Below the pieces are notes generated by a model. That model was given only the letters and a program-made list of their open reading frames with translations. It had not been told where the DNA came from and did not search any database. A program made the position numbers and the translations under genes. DNA of 64,000 nucleotides from Acidisoma silvae (GTDB lineage Bacteria; Pseudomonadota; Alphaproteobacteria; Acetobacterales; Acetobacteraceae), in assembly GCF_020618775.1 (NCBI RefSeq), contig NZ_JAESVB010000002.1, positions 620,001 to 684,000 of the forward strand, given 5' to 3'. Shown here one piece after another: positions 1 to 7,993 of the stretch. The number at the start of each line of letters is the position of its first letter. Position 1 is the stretch's first letter.

Positions 1-2
1 AA

Positions 3-74
3 GAGCTGCGGAATTCGAAGCGCGTTGCCGTCTTCCGTGACTTCCTGCTGGCCCATATCGCCGAAAAAGCCTGA
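3..74 (+). CDS. LysR-family transcriptional regulator, C-terminal end (partial)
   Basis: The window opens inside a reading frame that encodes 23 residues and stops at TGA 72-74. The tail reads RVAVFRDFLLAHI, which resembles the last helix of the effector-binding domain of LysR-type regulators. The rest of the gene lies upstream of the window, so its target and effector cannot be judged. The family call rests only on this short tail. Confidence 0.5.
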   Translation, partial: ELRNSKRVAVFRDFLLAHIAEKA

Positions 75-83
75 TTACCCAAG

Positions 84-166
84 CCGTCATCCGCGCACCC
101 GGTGCGCGGATCTACCCGTAAGGGCGCCCAAACGGGTAGATGCGCGGCATCAAGCCGCGCATGACG
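84..166. repeat. Complex intergenic inverted repeat (REP-like / terminator-like)
   Basis: Between the LysR tail and nth lies a nested palindrome. CCGTCAT at the left end pairs with ATGACG at the right end. Inside are a small hairpin CGCGCACCCGGTGCGCG, a CTACCCGT/ACGGGTAG pair and a second hairpin GCGCGGCATCAAGCCGCGC. Such GTCAT...ATGAC elements are common, repeated intergenic units in alphaproteobacteria. A hairpin at 43504-43535 has the same outer sequence. Confidence 0.6.
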
Positions 167-190
167 ACCGCATAAGGGCAATCCCCCCGC

Positions 191-919
191 ATGACTGAAA
201 CAACCGCTCTCGCTGCCGCCCGCCCGAAAGCGGCAAGCGCGCGCATGCCCAACAAGAACGTGCGTCCGTTTCTGGAAGCGCTCGCAGGCCATTGGCCCGA
301 TGCGAAGACGGAACTCGTCTATTCGGATGTCTATACGCTGCTGGTCTCTGTCGTGCTGTCGGCCCAGGCGACTGATATTTCGGTCAACAAGGCCACCGGC
401 CCGCTGTTCAAGTTGGCCGGAACGCCGCAGGCGATGGTGGCCCTCGGCGTGGAAGGCGTGGGCCGCTACATCAGGACGATCGGGCTGTGGCAGGGCAAGG
501 CCCGCAATGTCGTGGCTCTGTCGGAAATCCTGGTCGCGCAATATGGCGGCGAAGTGCCGCATGACCGCGACGCGCTGGAAGCCTTGCCCGGCGTCGGCCG
601 CAAGACCGCCAATGTCGTGCTGAACGTGGCCTTCGGCGAACCCACAATCGCCGTCGACACGCATCTGTTCCGGCTGGGCAATCGCACGGGCCTCGCGCCG
701 GGCGCGACCGTCCGCGTGGTCGAGGATCAGCTCCTCAAGCGCATCCCGCCGGATATGCTGATGCATGCCCATCACTGGCTGATCCTGCACGGCCGCTACA
801 TCTGCAAGGCGCGGCTGCCGGAATGCTGGCGCTGCAATGCCGCGCCCTGGTGCGGCCTGAAGACCAAGAGCCCGCCGCCCGCCGTGAAGCCGCCATCTCG
901 GAAACACGTGGCCGCGTAA
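191..919 (+). CDS. nth: Endonuclease III (DNA glycosylase/AP lyase)
   Basis: This bifunctional base-excision-repair enzyme removes oxidised pyrimidines and nicks the abasic site. The 242-residue protein carries the helix-hairpin-helix LPGVGRKTA with the Schiff-base lysine at K138 and the catalytic aspartate D156 in AVDTH; both are shifted by 18 from E. coli K120/D138. The C-terminal iron-sulfur loop has four cysteines in the pattern C-x6-C-x2-C-x5-C (C205, C212, C215, C221). The extra N-terminal residues are an Ala-rich extension. The gene precedes mnmA by 42 bases on the same strand. Confidence 0.96.
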   Translation: MTETTALAAARPKAASARMPNKNVRPFLEALAGHWPDAKTELVYSDVYTLLVSVVLSAQATDISVNKATGPLFKLAGTPQAMVALGVEGVGRYIRTIGLWQGKARNVVALSEILVAQYGGEVPHDRDALEALPGVGRKTANVVLNVAFGEPTIAVDTHLFRLGNRTGLAPGATVRVVEDQLLKRIPPDMLMHAHHWLILHGRYICKARLPECWRCNAAPWCGLKTKSPPPAVKPPSRKHVAA

Positions 920-961
920 GCGCATTCGCGATAAAAGGCTGCGCATCACGAAGGAATTCGC

Positions 962-2053
962 ATGCGCATTGTTGTCGCCATGTCCGGCGGTGTGGATAGC
1001 TCAGTCGTCGCCGGTCTTCTCGCCGAACAGGGCCATGAAGTCATCGGCGTGACGTTGCAGCTGTACGATCACGGCCAGGCTGCGAAACGCAAGGGCGCCT
1101 GCTGCGCCGGTGAGGATATTCACGACGCGAAGCGCGTCGCCGACCGCATCGGCATTCCCCATTACGTCATCGACGCCGAAGCGCGTTTCCGCGCGGCGGT
1201 CATGGAAGACTTCGCCGCCAGCTACGCGGCCGGCGAAACGCCCGTGCCCTGCGTGCGCTGCAATCAGAGCGTGAAGTTCGGCGATCTGATCGCCATGGCG
1301 CGCGACCTGGGCGCGGAGGCCATGGCGACCGGCCATTACGTCCGCCGCATCGAAGGCCCGAACGGCGCGGAACTGCATCGCGCGGTCGACCCGGCGCGCG
1401 ACCAGAGCTGGTTCCTGTTCGCCACCACGCGCGAGCAGCTGGATTTCAGCCGCTTTCCGCTGGGCGATATGCCGGACAAGGCCGCCGTGCGCGCGGAAGC
1501 CGCGCGACTGGGTATGCAGGTCGCGGTGAAGCCGGACAGCCAGGATATCTGCTTCGTGCCGCAAGGCCGTTACACGGATATCATCGCCAAGCTGCGGCCC
1601 GAGGCGATGACGCCGGGTGATATCGTCGATGCCGAAGGCCGCGTTCTGGGCCAGCATGAGGGTATCGCGCGCTATACCGTGGGGCAGGCCAAGCGCCTGC
1701 GGCTGCCGCATCGGGAAGGCGAGGAAAGCCCGGTCGTGACGCAGTTGGACCCGGCCCGCCGTCGCATCATCGTCGGCCCCCGTCAGGGTGGCGTGCGCGA
1801 GGTGCGTCTGCGCGAGGTCAATTGGCTGGCAGATGCGCCTGAAGACGGCCTGCGGGTGACAGTGAAGATGCGCGCCCGCGCCGAACCCGCGCCCGCACTG
1901 GTGCGGCCCTTGGCTGCTGGTGGCGCCCTAGTGGTGCTGGATGAGCCTGCTCTGCCCGCCCCCGGCCAGGGCTGTGTCTTTTATCAGGGCGACCGCGTGC
2001 TGGGCGGCGGTTTCATCGAGAGGCCCATAGAACTCCGCGCCGTCGGGACATAA
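962..2053 (+). CDS. mnmA: tRNA-specific 2-thiouridylase MnmA
   Basis: MnmA uses ATP and a persulfide relay to make 2-thiouridine at the wobble position of tRNA-Lys, tRNA-Glu and tRNA-Gln. The N-terminus has the PP-loop SGGVDSS. The catalytic cysteine pair is visible as C100 (in [10 protein letters not shown]) and C197 (in DSQDICFVP). Length (363 aa) fits the family. An AAGGA ribosome-binding site lies about 7 bases before the ATG. A tRNA-Lys(TTT), one of its expected substrates, is encoded at 37203-37278 in this window. Confidence 0.96.
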   Translation: MRIVVAMSGGVDSSVVAGLLAEQGHEVIGVTLQLYDHGQAAKRKGACCAGEDIHDAKRVADRIGIPHYVIDAEARFRAAVMEDFAASYAAGETPVPCVRCNQSVKFGDLIAMARDLGAEAMATGHYVRRIEGPNGAELHRAVDPARDQSWFLFATTREQLDFSRFPLGDMPDKAAVRAEAARLGMQVAVKPDSQDICFVPQGRYTDIIAKLRPEAMTPGDIVDAEGRVLGQHEGIARYTVGQAKRLRLPHREGEESPVVTQLDPARRRIIVGPRQGGVREVRLREVNWLADAPEDGLRVTVKMRARAEPAPALVRPLAAGGALVVLDEPALPAPGQGCVFYQGDRVLGGGFIERPIELRAVGT

Positions 2054-2088
2054 GCTGGGGTCTCCTTCGCCTGGAGACCGATCCTTTC

Positions 2089-2928
2089 ATGCTTATCGCC
2101 CAATTATCCGACCTGCACATCTGTGAGCGCGGCCGCGCCGCCGCACGGGTGGTAGAGACCAATATGCTGGCGGAGCGCGCGCTGGCCCATGTCGCGGCCC
2201 TCAACCCGCAACCCGATGTCGTCATCGTCTCGGGTGACGTGACGGAGAACGGCCGGCCCGGCGAATATGAAATGGCAGCCCAGCTCTTCCGCCGGTATCT
2301 GACGATGCCGGTCTATGTCGTGCCGGGCAATCATGATCGGCGGGACAATTTCCGCGCGGCCTTCGCCCATCTGCCGGGCGTCACGGCAGACCCCGATTTC
2401 GTCCAATATGTGGTGGATGATTTGCCCGTGCGGTTGGTGATGCTCGATTCGGTGGTGCCGGAAGCGGGCCACGGCCTGCTCTGCGCCAAGCGTCTGGCCT
2501 TTCTGGATCAGGCGCTATCCGCCGCGCCCCACAAGCCGACCATGCTGGTCTTCCACCACCCTCCGATGCTGACCGGCGCGCCCGACATGGACAGCATCTG
2601 GCTGCAGAATACCACGGAACTCGGCGCCCTGCTGCAGAAGCACCCGCAGGTCGAGCGTATCCTGACCGGCCATCATCACCGCAATATCGTCGGCCGCCTG
2701 GGCCATGCCATCGTCATCATCGCGCCGGCCGTCGCCCATCAGACCGATCTTTGCCTGCTGCCCGATATCGAGGCGCAGCTGGTGCTGGAACCGTCAGCCT
2801 ATCATTTACACCTGCAATCGGCCGACGGCGGCATCGTGACCCATACCGTCTATGTCGAGCGGTTCCCCGGTCCCTTCCCCTTCGTCGTGGACCCTGACTA
2901 TCCTGGCTATCCGACGAAACCCGCCTAA
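2089..2928 (+). CDS. CpdA-like class III cyclic-nucleotide phosphodiesterase / metallophosphoesterase
   Basis: This is a 279-residue calcineurin-like phosphoesterase. The metal-binding motifs are all present in order: DLH near residue 8, SGDVTENG, PGNHD, a histidine in VFHHPP and TGHHHR. This set and length match the CpdA branch, whose members hydrolyse 3',5'-cyclic AMP, although sequence alone does not fix the substrate. The gene follows mnmA by 35 bases. It may share that transcript, with a hairpin terminator immediately downstream. Confidence 0.85.
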   Translation: MLIAQLSDLHICERGRAAARVVETNMLAERALAHVAALNPQPDVVIVSGDVTENGRPGEYEMAAQLFRRYLTMPVYVVPGNHDRRDNFRAAFAHLPGVTADPDFVQYVVDDLPVRLVMLDSVVPEAGHGLLCAKRLAFLDQALSAAPHKPTMLVFHHPPMLTGAPDMDSIWLQNTTELGALLQKHPQVERILTGHHHRNIVGRLGHAIVIIAPAVAHQTDLCLLPDIEAQLVLEPSAYHLHLQSADGGIVTHTVYVERFPGPFPFVVDPDYPGYPTKPA

Positions 2929-2944
2929 GCGTCGACACGGGTTG

Positions 2945-2989
2945 ACGCCGCGCGGCGTGGGCGGTATCCGCTCCCACCGCGCGGCGTTT
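2945..2989 (+). terminator. Hairpin terminator after the phosphodiesterase gene
   Basis: A GC-rich stem has a left arm beginning ACGCCGCGCGG and a right arm ending CCGCGCGGCGT. The stem carries a small bulge and is followed by TTTG. It lies 16 bases after the stop codon and before tRNA-Met. Confidence 0.6.
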
Positions 2990-3009
2990 GCCGCATGGTA
3001 AACTGGTCT

Positions 3010-3084
3010 GGCGGTGTAGCTCAGCGGTAGAGCAGGGGAATCATAATCCCTTGGTCGGCGGTTCAAATCCGTCCACCGCTACCA
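3010..3084 (+). tRNA. tRNA-Met (CAT anticodon)
   Basis: A full cloverleaf can be folded. The acceptor arm GGCGGTG pairs with CACCGCT, and the D arm GCTC/GAGC is present. The anticodon loop ATCATAA has CAT at 34-36, the T arm carries GTTCAAATC, and CCA is encoded. The standard acceptor pairing at most positions and the lack of the initiator GGG/CCC anticodon stem favour the elongator tRNA. A CAT-reading tRNA-Ile2 is the alternative. Confidence 0.93.
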
Positions 3085-3122
3085 GACTTTTTCAAACCGT
3101 CCCTCATCGTGACAAGACGCGC

Positions 3123-3356
3123 CTATCGCATGAAGCGATCAGGCGCTTGCGGACCGAGCTCCGTCAGCTTTTGGCGATGTGCGAGGCCTGTCCGTCGCAA
3201 CTCGCTCACCAACGCAGGCACTTGCTGCCAAATGAAATTCGATCCCGGATCCTGCTGTGCCGCGATTGTCGCACGCTCCGTGGCTACAGCCTGCGCCTGC
3301 GCCCCATATCGCTTGATCAATGATTTTGCGATCGTGAGACTGCTTCCCATCTCCAT
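3123..3356 (-). CDS. Small conserved hypothetical protein
   Basis: This encodes 77 residues with the pattern AKSLIKRYGAQAQAVATERA followed by W-x2-V-x2-LV-x-EL. The pattern resembles a family of short cytoplasmic alphaproteobacterial proteins of unknown function, with a motif like YG-x-A-x2-VA-x-ERA. An AGAGG sequence lies about 10 bases before the ATG. There is no signal peptide or membrane segment. No function can be assigned. The gene is isolated and faces tRNA-Met convergently. Confidence 0.6.
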   Translation of the reverse strand: MEMGSSLTIAKSLIKRYGAQAQAVATERATIAAQQDPGSNFIWQQVPALVSELRRTGLAHRQKLTELGPQAPDRFMR

Positions 3357-3598
3357 GGTCTTTTGCCTCTTTTAAGAACCGGCTCTCTGCGAAGCCTTTC
3401 TCTATCTGGCATCCGTGCATCCGGTTTCAACGCAATGTCTATCTTTGCAAAAGTCGTCACCGCCACTGCAAAGATCAGAACTATCTGCCCAGCGCCGAGC
3501 AGCTGCCAGACACACGCGAATGCGATATCACAATTTCCGCTGAGCGCGTCATAATTCCTGTATCGGCCAGCCTTTAGAAGCGGCCGAGAGGAGGACGC

Positions 3599-3823
3599 GT
3601 GGGAAGCAGCATTACAGTCTATAGCTATTGGACCTGGGTGCCGGGCGAAGGCCTAGGCCAAATCGCGCCAGCCAAGCGGTCACGCCCCGCGATCGAGGCT
3701 ATCGGCGGTCTGGCCATTCTCTTTAGCGGCGAAGAGGTCGACGAAGATGATCTCTGTCGCGACGGCGCCTATCATCCGGGCAAGCAGGCCGGACGTTGCG
3801 ATCAGGCGCTCGGGCAGGTCTGA
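3599..3823 (+). CDS. Small conserved hypothetical protein (GTG start)
   Basis: The start is set by a near-perfect Shine-Dalgarno AGGAGG four bases before GTG. The 74-residue product begins GSSITVYSYWTW and continues RPAIEAIGGLAI and EEVDEDDL. This is reminiscent of short rhizobial and acetobacterial proteins of the type YxYW...AtREAIE-IgG...EVDeseLD. They are cytoplasmic with no known function. The strong ribosome-binding site and protein-like composition argue for a real gene. It converges on the MDR gene at 3858. Confidence 0.6.
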   Translation: MGSSITVYSYWTWVPGEGLGQIAPAKRSRPAIEAIGGLAILFSGEEVDEDDLCRDGAYHPGKQAGRCDQALGQV

Positions 3824-3857
3824 CCCTCCCCGGCACGCCTGCCGCCTGGCTGAGCGG

Positions 3858-4874
3858 TTAGGCCCAGCCTTCCAATACGATTTTGCCGTGTGCGGCATGG
3901 CTTTCGATAAGCCCATGCACCCGCTTCAGATTTTCCGCCGATATCGGCCGCAGCGTCTCCGTCAGCGTGGTGCGGATTTTCCCGGCATCCACCAAGGCGG
4001 AAACATCATTCAGAATCTCCCGCTGTGCGGCCATATCGGCCGTCTGAAATAGCGACCGCGTAAACATCAGCTCCCAATGAACCGAAACCGCCTTGCGCTT
4101 GAAAGGATTGATGTCGAGCGCGGCGGGATCATCAATCAGCGCGAAACGTCCCTGCGGCGCGATGGCCGCGACGATTTCAGGCAGATGCGCATCCGTATGC
4201 GTGGTCGAGAAGACGAAGCCGGGCGCGCCCAGGCCGAGGGCCTCCACCTGTGCCGCAATCGGTTGGCTGTGGTCGATGACATGATGCGCGCCAAGTGTGC
4301 GAATCCAATCCTGCGTCCCGGGGCGTGACGCCGTGGCAATGACCGTCAGATCGGTCAGTGCGCGCAGCAGCTGAATGGCGATGGAGCCCACCCCGCCGGC
4401 GCCGCCGATGATGAGGATGGCATTCGCCGCGCCCGGCACAGGCTTTTTCACATCAAGCCGGTCGAACAGCGCTTCCCAGGCGGTCAGCGCCGTCAGCGGC
4501 AGGGCCGCAGTTTCCGCCCAGTCCAGCGTTTCGGGTTTGCGTCCGACGATCCGCTCATCGACCAGATGCAACGCCGAATTGGTGCCTGGACGCGTGATAT
4601 CCCCAGCGTAGTAGACAGCGTCCCCGGGTTTGAACCAGGCCACGTCGGGTCCGACCGCGCGGACGATGCCGGCCGCGTCCCAGCCCAGAACCTTCCAGCC
4701 GCCCTCGGGCGGGGTCGCCGATTTGCGGATCTTGGTATCGACGGGGTTGACCGACACCGCCTTGACCTCGACCAGCAGGTCAAGGCCGGCCGGCACCGGG
4801 TCTGGCAGTGTAATATCGACCAGAGCGTCCACCCGTTCGATGGGACCAGGGCTTTGGTATCCGATGGCGCGCAT
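3858..4874 (-). CDS. Zinc-type alcohol dehydrogenase family / quinone oxidoreductase-like MDR protein
   Basis: This is a medium-chain dehydrogenase/reductase of 338 residues. The N-terminal GroES-like domain contains VEVKAVSVNPVDTKIR and a Rossmann NADPH site has IGGAGGVGSIAIQL. It lacks the structural-zinc cysteines and resembles the adh_fam_1 (quinone reductase-like) group, so it probably reduces enones or quinones with NADPH. I place the start at MRAIGYQSPG because GAGAGGAG precedes it by about 8 bases; an upstream start at 4952 would add 26 unsupported residues. It is divergent from the hxlR-type gene, its probable regulator. Confidence 0.88.
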   Translation of the reverse strand: MRAIGYQSPGPIERVDALVDITLPDPVPAGLDLLVEVKAVSVNPVDTKIRKSATPPEGGWKVLGWDAAGIVRAVGPDVAWFKPGDAVYYAGDITRPGTNSALHLVDERIVGRKPETLDWAETAALPLTALTAWEALFDRLDVKKPVPGAANAILIIGGAGGVGSIAIQLLRALTDLTVIATASRPGTQDWIRTLGAHHVIDHSQPIAAQVEALGLGAPGFVFSTTHTDAHLPEIVAAIAPQGRFALIDDPAALDINPFKRKAVSVHWELMFTRSLFQTADMAAQREILNDVSALVDAGKIRTTLTETLRPISAENLKRVHGLIESHAAHGKIVLEGWA

Positions 4875-4963
4875 GAAGCGTCTCCTCTCTATCGTCTGGC
4901 CGCGAGTGTCGCTATTATCAGCGCTTCCGCCAAGTACGCACAAATTCAGCACATAGTGTCAAA

Positions 4964-5335
4964 ATGGATACCGTTAGTAGCCCTGGCCGCCATTCCCGTC
5001 TCGATTGCAGCCCCGGCTGTTCGGTGGAGGCAACGCTCAGCCTTATCGACGGCAAGTGGAAGGGCGTCATCCTGTTCCATCTGCTGGACGGGACTTTGCG
5101 CTTCAATGAAATCCGCAAGCGCATTCCGGACGTCACCCAGCGCATGTTGACGAACCAATTGCGCGAGTTGGAAGTGGACGGGCTGATCGCCCGCCGCGTC
5201 TATGCGCAGGTGCCGCCGAAGGTGGAATACAGCCTGTCGGAACGCGGCCGTTCCCTGGAAGCCGTCATTCTGGCTTTGAAGCATTGGGGCGACGCGCATC
5301 TTCATCTGTTTCATCCGCGCGACAGCGCCGCCTGA
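4964..5335 (+). CDS. HxlR-family transcriptional regulator
   Basis: This is a 123-residue winged-helix protein with the HxlR signature CSPGCSVEATLSLIDGKWK near residues 15-33 and the recognition region RIPDVTQRMLTNQLRELE. Members sense electrophiles or quinones, often through the N-terminal cysteine, and control adjacent oxidoreductases. Two cysteines (C15 and C19) are present. The gene is divergent from the MDR reductase with 89 bases between, so mutual regulation of that pair is the natural inference. Confidence 0.9.
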   Translation: MDTVSSPGRHSRLDCSPGCSVEATLSLIDGKWKGVILFHLLDGTLRFNEIRKRIPDVTQRMLTNQLRELEVDGLIARRVYAQVPPKVEYSLSERGRSLEAVILALKHWGDAHLHLFHPRDSAA

Positions 5336-5344
5336 CCAGGCGGT

Positions 5345-6079
5345 CTATTCCATAGTCCTCAGCAAAGCCCGGGGTGGTTGCCCCATCAGTCGTGTGAACA
5401 TGGTGGTGAAGGCGCTGGGACTCTGATAGCCCAGCGCGAGCGCGGTTTCGGTAATCGAGCGTCCACGACTGAGACGGTCGACCGCGACCGTCACGCGCAG
5501 ATGCTCCCGCCAGCGGCTGAGCGTCATGCCTGTCTCAGCCTGAAACAACCGCAGCAGCGTGCGCGGGCTGGCGCCGGCCAGTTTTGCCAGATCATCTAAC
5601 CCGGCCGTGCTGCCGGGGTCAGCCAGAAGATGCTGCGTCACTCGCCGCAGGCGGGCATCCTGGCCATAGGGCACGAAAAGCGCGAGCCGGGACGCGGGGC
5701 GCCGCAGATGGCGCAGAATAAGGCGCATCACCAGCGACCGCTCTTCGGCATCGTTCGGCATCGTCGCCAGCCGCGACGCTTCCAGGGCCAGTTCCCGCAG
5801 CAAGGGCGTGACATCGACCACCCGGCAGTGATGCGGCAAATTCCCGATCATGACCCGATCGAAAAATATCCTGATATGGACTGAATTTTCGCTGTAGCGG
5901 GCACCGTGCTCCCTGTCCGGTGGAACCCAGATGCCACGACCGGGCGGGGCCAGCCAGACTCCTTCCTCCGTCGTCACCATCATGGTGCCCTGCGTCACCA
6001 CGGAGAGCTGGCCTTGGGCATGGTGATGGCTGTCGACATGGCTGCCGGCGACATGGCTGATCAGGACAGCGTCTTGCAT
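5345..6079 (-). CDS. AraC-family transcriptional regulator
   Basis: This 244-residue protein has an N-terminal cupin-like effector domain (HHHAQGQLSVVTQGTMMV, PPGRGIWVPP) and a C-terminal double helix-turn-helix (DDLAKLAGASPRTLLRLFQ and ITETALALGYQSPSAFTTMF). The lineage is that of AraC regulators with an N-terminal AraC_binding domain. It is divergent from the FMN reductase gene at 6191 and likely controls that small cluster. The ligand is unknown. It converges on hxlR with only 9 bases between the stops. Confidence 0.9.
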   Translation of the reverse strand: MQDAVLISHVAGSHVDSHHHAQGQLSVVTQGTMMVTTEEGVWLAPPGRGIWVPPDREHGARYSENSVHIRIFFDRVMIGNLPHHCRVVDVTPLLRELALEASRLATMPNDAEERSLVMRLILRHLRRPASRLALFVPYGQDARLRRVTQHLLADPGSTAGLDDLAKLAGASPRTLLRLFQAETGMTLSRWREHLRVTVAVDRLSRGRSITETALALGYQSPSAFTTMFTRLMGQPPRALLRTME

Positions 6080-6190
6080 GGGCCTTTCCCTGCCTCACTT
6101 TGGCTGAGGATCGCATATTTTTGGCGCCTTCTCGAAAGTTTCCATCAGAATTTACGCCTAAATGTCAGGGCCTTCTTTCTGGAGACTCTT

Positions 6191-6739
6191 ATGACCCTGA
6201 CCATTACCGGTATCGCCGGCAGCCTGCGCGCAGCCTCCGCGTCCCGCATGACGCTGGACGGCATGGCCGGCCTGCTGCCCCCCGGCACCGATTACGCATC
6301 GCTCGATATCGGCGCCCTGCCCCATTACAATCAGGACCAGGATGGGGAGAGCAGCCCCGAAAGCGTATCCGCTGCGCGCGCCCGCATATTTGCCAGCGAC
6401 GCCGTTCTGATCGTGACACCGGAATTCAATCACAGCCTGCCGGGCGTGCTGAAAAACGCGCTGGACTGGCTGTCCCGACCGGCCTTCGAAAGCGGCTTCA
6501 TCGACAAGCCGGTGCTCTTCGCGACCGTCTCGCCCGGTGCTTTGGGTGGCGTCCGCGCCCAGGCCGCGATGCGCGATACGCTGTCATCCATGCTGTGCCG
6601 TCTGTCCCCCGCCAAGGAACTGGTCGTGGCGCATGTGGGGGAAAAGATTACCGATGGAAAGCTGACGGATGCCGTCACCATCGCGCATTTTACGCAGGCA
6701 CTCGACAGCTTCCTGACAGAGATTGCGGCTGTCAAATGA
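6191..6739 (+). CDS. NADPH-dependent FMN reductase family protein
   Basis: This 182-residue flavodoxin-fold reductase begins with ITGIAGSLRAAS, the phosphate-binding loop of the FMN_red family. It also has VTPEFNHSLPGVLKNALDWLSR, the conserved P-E-Y/F-N-x-S-x-P-G segment. It likely reduces FMN, quinones or azo compounds with NADPH. The start is set by GGAG seven bases upstream. The open frame extends further upstream, but that part is not homologous. Its stop overlaps the XapX gene start as ATGA. Confidence 0.9.
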   Translation: MTLTITGIAGSLRAASASRMTLDGMAGLLPPGTDYASLDIGALPHYNQDQDGESSPESVSAARARIFASDAVLIVTPEFNHSLPGVLKNALDWLSRPAFESGFIDKPVLFATVSPGALGGVRAQAAMRDTLSSMLCRLSPAKELVVAHVGEKITDGKLTDAVTIAHFTQALDSFLTEIAAVK

Positions 6740-6897
6740 CACTGCAACCTGTCTTGGCCCTCGGTGCCGGCCTGTCCGTGGGACTGCTCTTCGCCTGGCT
6801 GCGCCTGCCGCTGCCGGCGCCGCCCACGCTCACCGGCATCATCGGGGCTGCCGGCGTCTATATCGGCAGCGTGCTGTTCCGGCTGCTCTGCCCTTGA
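6736..6897 (+). CDS. XapX-domain small membrane protein
   Basis: This 53-residue protein overlaps the FMN reductase stop by 4 bases (ATGA), which indicates translational coupling. It has two hydrophobic segments, about residues 5-20 and 30-50, separated by the PLPAPPTLTGIIG turn. That layout matches XapX-domain proteins (about 50 aa, P-x-P-P-t-l-x-G-i-x-G-i-x-G). The family's role is unknown, but it recurs beside reductases and NADPH-linked enzymes. It is easily missed because of its size. Confidence 0.85.
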   Translation: MTLQPVLALGAGLSVGLLFAWLRLPLPAPPTLTGIIGAAGVYIGSVLFRLLCP

Positions 6898-6931
6898 TAG
6901 GCTGCCGTTTTCAGCCGATCGGACGAATGCC

Positions 6932-7231
6932 ATGCTGCTCATCATCGGAACCATCCGCCTGCCGCCGGAAAAGCGTGCCGAAGCACGTCCGGTCATGCGG
7001 CGGATGGTGGAGCGGAGCCTCGCTGAAGATGGCTGCGAGGCCTATGCCTATGCCGAGGATGTGCTGCAGCCAGGGCTTATCCGCGTGACTGAAATCTGGC
7101 GGGACCAGGCATCGCTTGATCGCCATTTTGCCACGCCGCATCTGGCGGAATGGCGCGCGTCATGGCCAGCGCTCGGCATTCATGACCGCAAGCTGGCCGT
7201 CTATGACGCCGGCCAGCCGCGCGAGACGTAA
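6932..7231 (+). CDS. Antibiotic-biosynthesis-monooxygenase-domain protein (YgiN-like)
   Basis: This is a 99-residue dimeric ferredoxin-like (ABM) domain protein. It has the start IIGTIRLPPEKRAEA, the segment GCEAYAYAEDV and the segment EIWRDQASLDRHFATPHL, which are typical of putative quinol monooxygenases. It probably acts on quinols or small aromatics. It lies 34 bases after the XapX gene on the same strand. With the upstream FMN reductase it forms a small redox operon, plausibly under the divergent AraC protein. Confidence 0.85.
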   Translation: MLLIIGTIRLPPEKRAEARPVMRRMVERSLAEDGCEAYAYAEDVLQPGLIRVTEIWRDQASLDRHFATPHLAEWRASWPALGIHDRKLAVYDAGQPRET

Positions 7232-7255
7232 TTGACCGAACAACTAAAACGCGCG

Positions 7256-7705
7256 TCAGTAGCGCTTGTAGGGCAGAAACTTACCACTCATGGTAATTTT
7301 GACGCGATCGCCCTTCTGGTCCGGCTGGCGTTCCAGCGTCATGTCGAAATCGATGGCACTCATGATGCCATCGCCAAATTCTTCATGGATGAGTTCCTTC
7401 CAGGTTGTGCCGTAAACCTGGATCAGCTCATAGAAACGATAGATCAGCGGATCGGTCGGCACCGCGCCCGGCAGCGATCCGCGATAGGGAATGGCTTCCA
7501 GCACGGCCTGCTCAGCCGCATCCAGATCGAAAAGGCTGGCGGCTTTTTCCGCTGTTTCGGGCGTCATCGACATCTGGCCCAGACAGGCCGCACAGCTCCA
7601 GACCGGCGAATGCCCCAGCGCCCGGCCGATATCGTCCCAGCTCAATCGCAGCTGCCGCTTGATACGGAGAATCTTCTGCCCAAGCGCCGTCTTCTCGTCA
7701 TTCAT
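7256..7705 (-). CDS. cynS: Cyanate hydratase (cyanase)
   Basis: Cyanase converts cyanate plus bicarbonate to ammonia and carbon dioxide as a decamer in the cytoplasm. The 149-residue protein has an N-terminal HTH-like domain (LSWDDIGRALGHSPVW) and the C-terminal catalytic domain. The family's catalytic Arg, Glu and Ser lie in YRFYELIQVYG and MSAIDF. It is the last gene of a leftward operon with a carbonic anhydrase and a small membrane protein, so it receives regenerated bicarbonate. Confidence 0.95.
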   Translation of the reverse strand: MNDEKTALGQKILRIKRQLRLSWDDIGRALGHSPVWSCAACLGQMSMTPETAEKAASLFDLDAAEQAVLEAIPYRGSLPGAVPTDPLIYRFYELIQVYGTTWKELIHEEFGDGIMSAIDFDMTLERQPDQKGDRVKITMSGKFLPYKRY

Positions 7706-7747
7706 GACAAGTCTCCATCAGCAGCCGTGATGCGCAGACAGCAGCCG

Positions 7748-7954
7748 TCAGGATCGCGTCTGCCAGCCGACCCAGCGCACGCCCCAGCCGATCAGGCAAA
7801 GGACCGGCGCCAGCACGGCGCAGACAATGGCGATTTCGGCGAAGACCAGCATGTCCGGCGACGCGAAAAGTATCTGGATGACGACCCATGCGGCGGCGAT
7901 GCCCATCAGACCGAGCGCCAGATAGATAATATATTTCGCGAAAAACTCGATCAC
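7748..7954 (-). CDS. Small two-helix membrane protein in the cyanate operon
   Basis: This is a 68-residue hydrophobic protein with two predicted transmembrane segments, roughly residues 8-30 and 36-60, and few charges. It sits between carbonic anhydrase (39 bases upstream) and cynS (42 bases downstream) on the same strand. I do not recognise a family. Its position suggests an accessory role in cyanate or bicarbonate handling at the membrane, but that is inference from location only. Confidence 0.7.
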   Translation of the reverse strand: MIEFFAKYIIYLALGLMGIAAAWVVIQILFASPDMLVFAEIAIVCAVLAPVLCLIGWGVRWVGWQTRS

Positions 7955-7993
7955 TGCGTCATCCCTTCCGGACCCGGTTCAGCCGCGCGCCGC

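Noticed and set aside
3010-3084. tRNA-Met as an integration site for a mobile element
   Set aside because: No integrase gene and no repeated copy of the tRNA 3' end was found in the following kilobases.
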